Source: JBDWFY01 sp965275915 (GTDB lineage: Bacteria; Pseudomonadota; Alphaproteobacteria; Rhizobiales; Stappiaceae). From it: 64,000 bases of DNA. The translations under genes were made by a program, and so were the position numbers. The notes under the pieces were generated by a model. The model was not told the DNA's origin. It searched no databases and saw only the letters and a list, made by a program, of their open reading frames with translations. The stretch's first letter is position 1. Each line of letters begins with the position of its first letter. The DNA lies in the NCBI GenBank assembly GCA_965275915.1, contig CBDHYI010000007.1:1054001-1118000 (forward strand), in the 5' to 3' direction. Positions 60,256-64,000 of this stretch are shown piece by piece.

Positions 60256-61614
60256 ATGACAATCCGTAGATTTTTAGCCGCAGGGGTCGCCGCTGCGACC
60301 TTGTTCGGCGTCGCCGCGCCGGCTTTTGCCGAAGATATCACCATCAAGCTCTGGTCGCGCGCCGACCGCTCCGGTCCGTTGCGCGCCGGCAATATCGTCG
60401 ATGCCGCCGCAACCCTGAACAACATGCTGAAGGCTGCCGGTTCAGACAAAGTCGTCAAAGTCGAACTGATCGAAACCAACGCCAAAGGGTTCGATGCGGA
60501 TGCGCTCGATGTCCTGAAGGCACACTCAGTCGGCGACACACCGGACATTATCGTAGCCGCGCATGAATGGATCGGTGCATTTGTGGAAGCCGGCCTTGCC
60601 GCCAACCTGGAAGAGCATATTGCAAGCAATCCGGACCTTTACGACGACATGATCCCGCAGCTCTGGGAGTCGGTGAAATTCAAAGGCGAACGCTACGGCA
60701 TTCCGCAGGATTCAGAAGTCCGGATGTTCTTCCTCAATAACGACATGCTGCGCAAAGCCGGCAAGTCCGAAGATTTTATCGCCAGCCTGCCGACCAAGGT
60801 CAATGCCGGCGAATTCACAATGGATGATCTTTGCGATCTCGCCGCGGAGGTCAAAAACTCCGGCGCATCGGAACTTGGCATCGTGCACCGCCCGAATGTC
60901 GGACCCGATTTTCAGATGGCCATGGCCTCCTTCGGAATCGATCTTTACAACGAAGACGAAGCCAAACTTCAGATCACAAAATCCGGCCTTGAGAAATATT
61001 ACGCCTGGCTCCAGTCCTGCGTCGCCAAAGGCGCCATTCCGGCCGATATGACAACCTATTCCTGGGACAGCGTCCACGCCGCGTTCCGTGGAGAAAAGGC
61101 CCTGTCAAAATTCCACGGCATCTGGAACCTGGGGGCGCAGCTTGAAGCCTTCGGCATCGATCCGCTCGACAAAGACGCCTATTTCAACAAGATCACCTGG
61201 ATCAATGCGCCGGCCGGCGAAAAAGGCGGACAGCCGAAAAACCTGTCGCACCCGATCATTTATGTTGTTGGCGATACGCCCAACAAGGATCTCGCCGCAA
61301 TGCTCGTGGCGCTGGCATCTCAGCATGTTCCGAACACGCAGCATGCCATGGGCACCAACCACACGCCGATCAAATTCGGCCAGGCCGCAATGCCTGAATT
61401 CATCGAAAAAGGCTGGGGGCTGGCCGCCGGCGTTCCGCTTCTGGAATACGCAGAATTCATGCCGAACCATCCGAAGATCGGCCAGTATAACGCCATCACG
61501 TTCCAAGGCGTTCAGGCTGTTGAAACCGGTGAATTGAATCCGACTGAGGCCATGGAAATGGTCGTTGAAGAGCTGGAAACAGAACTGGGTGACGACGTCA
61601 TCATTCTGGACTGA
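60256..61614 (+). CDS. Sugar ABC transporter substrate-binding protein (SBP_bac_1)
   Basis: 452 aa from the ATG at 60256 (GGGAG upstream). The GTG at 60220 would add a polar tail. Signal peptide about 1-26 (FLAAGVAAATLFGVAAPAFA). The mature part starts EDITIKLWSRADRSGPLRAG; WESVKFKGERYGIPQDSEVR is a typical sugar-binding-protein block. It would deliver a sugar, perhaps an oligosaccharide, to the two permeases encoded next. The sugar is unknown. Confidence 0.9.
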   Translation: MTIRRFLAAGVAAATLFGVAAPAFAEDITIKLWSRADRSGPLRAGNIVDAAATLNNMLKAAGSDKVVKVELIETNAKGFDADALDVLKAHSVGDTPDIIVAAHEWIGAFVEAGLAANLEEHIASNPDLYDDMIPQLWESVKFKGERYGIPQDSEVRMFFLNNDMLRKAGKSEDFIASLPTKVNAGEFTMDDLCDLAAEVKNSGASELGIVHRPNVGPDFQMAMASFGIDLYNEDEAKLQITKSGLEKYYAWLQSCVAKGAIPADMTTYSWDSVHAAFRGEKALSKFHGIWNLGAQLEAFGIDPLDKDAYFNKITWINAPAGEKGGQPKNLSHPIIYVVGDTPNKDLAAMLVALASQHVPNTQHAMGTNHTPIKFGQAAMPEFIEKGWGLAAGVPLLEYAEFMPNHPKIGQYNAITFQGVQAVETGELNPTEAMEMVVEELETELGDDVIILD

Positions 61615-61685
61615 CGTCAATCCCGACATCAGAGGGGCCGAGCATCTCGGCTCCTCTTTCCCTCCCCCGATCTCACAGTCTGTCG

Positions 61686-62633
61686 ATGCGCCACCCAGCT
61701 CCTTTGCGATCAACCACCAACGCGCTGATTTTTCTCGGCCCGGCCTGTGTGTTTCTGTTTGCCTTCCTGTTGGTCCCGATCCTGGTCGATCTGGTGGTCG
61801 CTTTCACGGATATGGCACGCACTGTGACAATCGACTCCTTCACGACCAAGCAGTTTCAGAAGCTGATCAAACCAAGTGAAGAGGCCCTTCTGGGCTTCGA
61901 ACTGCGCGGCTCCTTTTATAAAGCCCTGTCGCTTACAGCTGTTTTCGTTTTTCTCACCCTGGCGATTTTCAATCTCACGTTCGGGCTTATTCTGGCCCTG
62001 ACGACAACGGCCCTGCCGGACAAACTCGGCGCCTTTTTCCGGGCGGTCTGGTTGCTGCCGCGCATGTCTCCTTCCGTCGTCTATGCACTGCTCTGGATCT
62101 GGGTGATCGACCCGACGGAGCGGGGGCTTCTCAATCAGATTCTTGTCAATCTGCTCGGCATGGAGCCGATCAACATGATCCTGAATCATCCCATGACGGT
62201 CATCGTCATGGCGAACGGTTTCATCGGCGCCTCGATCGGCATGTTGATCCTGACCAGTGCCATCCGTTCAATCCCGCAGCATCTGTTTTTCGCGGCGCGC
62301 GCGGACGGTGCCGGGCCGCTTGCCATCACCCGTCACATTGTCCTGCCTGCGCTCCGCTGGCCGCTCAGCTACATCACCGTTTTTCAGACTTTGGCTCTGC
62401 TGGTCAGCTTTGAATACATCTTCCTGATCATGGGACCCGCCCGGTCCACCATGACCATGGCCATGCTTGCCTATACCAAGACGCTCGCGCCGCAGATCGG
62501 CTCCGGGCAATATGCCTACGGTGCCGCGATCACGTTGATCCTGATCGTCATCGGTGTTTTTGCCGCGCTCATACTGTGGCGCCTGACCAACATGAAGGCC
62601 CTGCTTGCCAAGCCGAAAATCGAGGTGCAGTGA
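61686..62633 (+). CDS. Sugar ABC transporter permease (MalF-type)
   Basis: 315 aa, six helices. The coupling loop is around AARADGAGPLAITRHIVLPA, the usual EAA-like motif, and the N-terminus FLGPACVFLFAFLLVPILVD is typical of CUT1 permeases. The stop TGA overlaps the next ATG by 1 nt, giving a coupled pair. Confidence 0.93.
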   Translation: MRHPAPLRSTTNALIFLGPACVFLFAFLLVPILVDLVVAFTDMARTVTIDSFTTKQFQKLIKPSEEALLGFELRGSFYKALSLTAVFVFLTLAIFNLTFGLILALTTTALPDKLGAFFRAVWLLPRMSPSVVYALLWIWVIDPTERGLLNQILVNLLGMEPINMILNHPMTVIVMANGFIGASIGMLILTSAIRSIPQHLFFAARADGAGPLAITRHIVLPALRWPLSYITVFQTLALLVSFEYIFLIMGPARSTMTMAMLAYTKTLAPQIGSGQYAYGAAITLILIVIGVFAALILWRLTNMKALLAKPKIEVQ

Positions 62634-63691
62634 TGGCCGGACCGAACGCGATCGATTGGGATGCTCTGGCGGCGCGGTCGCGCCGCGACCAGCGGCTTCG
62701 CCTTACAATACTGATTATCTTTCTCACTCTCGTTTCGATCCCGATCATCCTGCCTTACTTCTGGGTCGTGGTGATCGCATTTTCAGCCCGGACGGGTGGC
62801 GTTGAGTCAGCCGTTCTCTGGAAAGCCTGCGCCGTCCTGGTCCCGTGCGTTCTGCTGTACGCCCTCTTTCATACATTCATCGCCGATCTCAAAAAGCGGC
62901 TGATGAGCGCCGGCATTCTTGGCGCGGTCGCTGTGATCGGTCTTTATGTCTGGATCGGAGACCGTCTTCATGTCGACAATTTCCGTTTTCTGGTCAATCC
63001 CAACCTGGTGGAGGAAATCCGCGGCGCGGCCACGGCAGGCGGTCAGTTTCCCTGGGTATGGGAAGCCTTCATAAATTCACTGCTTGTTGCAACATCATCC
63101 ACCATCATGAAACTCGTGGTGGCAACCCTGGCCGGATATTATCTGTCGCGGTTTGCTTTCCGGGGTCGTTCCGCATTTTTGCAGGGACTTCTCATCCTGG
63201 AAGTCTTTCATCCCTGGATGCTGACCATTCCGATCTTCCTTGTCATTTTCTGGGTCGGTCTTCTCAATACGCTGAGCGCGCCGATCCTGGTTCTGACGGT
63301 TATCGATCTGCCGTTTTACATCTTTATCATGAAGGGTTTTTTCGACGCCGTTCCCTGGGACATCGAAATGAGCGCAATGACCGACGGCGCCAGCAGGCGG
63401 CAGGCCTTCTGGCATGTTGTCCTGCCGCAGGTGCGCGTCGGGATTATCGCAATTTCGGTTCTCGGTTTCATCAAGGGATGGGAAGAATATGTGTTCGTCA
63501 CCGCACTCAGAACCGGCAATTCCTATTGGGTGATGTCGACCTATCTCTACTACGTCGCCGAAGATGTTATGGGCGTTGATTACGGCCTCGTGGCCGCTGT
63601 AAGCGTCTTTTACATGATGCCCAGTCTCATTCTCTATCTCTTCCTCCAGAAGTATCTCACGCAACTGACGCTTGGCGGAGTCAAAGGTTAG
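62633..63691 (+). CDS. Sugar ABC transporter permease (MalG-type, enlarged N-terminus)
   Basis: 352 aa. The second half is a standard CUT1 permease with the EAA loop AMTDGASRRQAFWHVVLPQV and TALRTGNSYWVMSTYLYYV. Before it are about 60 extra residues with two added helices (VLWKACAVLVPCVLLYALF and LMSAGILGAVAVIGLYVWI), so it exceeds the usual 270-300 aa. This resembles the alpha-glucoside-type transporters. The overlapping TGATG couples it to the previous permease. Confidence 0.9.
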   Translation: MAGPNAIDWDALAARSRRDQRLRLTILIIFLTLVSIPIILPYFWVVVIAFSARTGGVESAVLWKACAVLVPCVLLYALFHTFIADLKKRLMSAGILGAVAVIGLYVWIGDRLHVDNFRFLVNPNLVEEIRGAATAGGQFPWVWEAFINSLLVATSSTIMKLVVATLAGYYLSRFAFRGRSAFLQGLLILEVFHPWMLTIPIFLVIFWVGLLNTLSAPILVLTVIDLPFYIFIMKGFFDAVPWDIEMSAMTDGASRRQAFWHVVLPQVRVGIIAISVLGFIKGWEEYVFVTALRTGNSYWVMSTYLYYVAEDVMGVDYGLVAAVSVFYMMPSLILYLFLQKYLTQLTLGGVKG

Positions 63692-63694
63692 AAT

Positions 63695-64000
63695 ATGGCT
63701 CGTGTTGAACTGCAAAATGTCACGAAGGACTGGGGCACGGCCGTTGCCGTGGACAATATCGATCTTGCGCTTGAAGACGGTGAGTTCGTTGCCATTCTCG
63801 GCCCATCCGGCTGCGGCAAATCCACCACCCTTTTTATGCTTGCAGGCATTTATGCGCCCAGCAGCGGAACGATCCTGTTCGACGGCGCCAAAGTCAACGA
63901 TGTCGAAGCACGGGACCGCAATGTCGGCATTGTGTTTCAGTCCTATGCGCTTTACCCGAACATGACGGTTCTGCAGAATATTCTGTTTCCGCTCAGATTT
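63695..64000 (+). CDS. Sugar ABC transporter ATP-binding protein (3' partial)
   Basis: The first 102 codons are inside the window and the frame is open to the end. It begins MARVELQNVTKDWGTAVAVD; Walker A is GPSGCGKSTT and the Q loop FQSYALYPNM, both typical of MalK/UgpC-type CUT1 ATPases. It starts 3 bp after the permease stop. The signature and regulatory domain lie beyond the window. Confidence 0.92.
   Translation, partial: MARVELQNVTKDWGTAVAVDNIDLALEDGEFVAILGPSGCGKSTTLFMLAGIYAPSSGTILFDGAKVNDVEARDRNVGIVFQSYALYPNMTVLQNILFPLRF

Noticed and set aside
1..64000. CRISPR arrays, tRNA or rRNA genes, prophage or integrase genes
   Set aside because: No regular spaced repeats, cloverleaf-like sequences or phage genes were seen on either strand by reading; a covariance-model scan would settle small RNAs.

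Overview
The window looks like chromosomal DNA of an alphaproteobacterium, most likely of the Hyphomicrobiales (Rhizobiales). Pointers are DUF930 and DUF1007/NicO genes, rhizobial-type intergenic repeats, a LysR/LacI/MarR-rich regulator set and many ABC and TRAP importers. I cannot name the genus. No rRNA, tRNA, CRISPR array or prophage was seen. Both ends cut genes: a sensor kinase at the left and an ABC ATPase at the right.

Layout. 0-2.7 kb: two-component pair, whose last stop codon is formed by an inserted MITE, then a glutamine-amidotransferase hydrolase. 2.7-9.4 kb: metal and amino acid genes (NicO exporter with DUF1007 partner, leucine/phenylalanine-type dehydrogenase, LysR, DUF2937, WD40 plus His-rich COG0523 GTPase). 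9.6-13.7 kb: aminotransferase, D-2-hydroxyacid dehydrogenase with LacI regulator, MarR regulator. 13.9-23.2 kb: tandem NAD(P)H oxidoreductases and a probable N-heterocycle or amide catabolic cluster (FAD oxidase, cytosine-deaminase-like hydrolase, NMT1-type ABC importer, RidA, creatininase family). 23.8-25.5 kb: an adenylate cyclase fused to a 2Fe-2S ferredoxin and a membrane unit. 25.6-32.3 kb: M20 deacylase and a peptide ABC operon with a fused double ATPase. 32.6-36.3 kb: a degenerate P-type ATPase without its actuator domain, and a chemoreceptor. 37-43.5 kb: IlvD/Edd sugar-acid dehydratase, DUF930, AEC carrier, divergent citrate synthase pair (one with an HTH), Csp-like protein. 44-50.2 kb: TRAP transporter and modABC. 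50.2-50.7 kb: two nested or abutting MITEs. 50.7-60 kb: ECF sigma, anti-sigma and subtilase, facing a two-gene operon of very large exported proteins. 60.2-64 kb: sugar ABC importer operon.

The best candidate for an undescribed system is 50.7-60.1 kb. The sigma gene and the divergent exported-protein operon carry matching promoter-like elements (GAACCT, 16 nt, GTCTGA or GTCCAA) pointing outward. The regulator, protease, propeller-like protein and DUF11/Cys-Arg-repeat protein would therefore form one regulon. Other notable points are two MITE families with TA targets, one of them with compensatory changes in its terminal repeats, and the truncated P-type ATPase.
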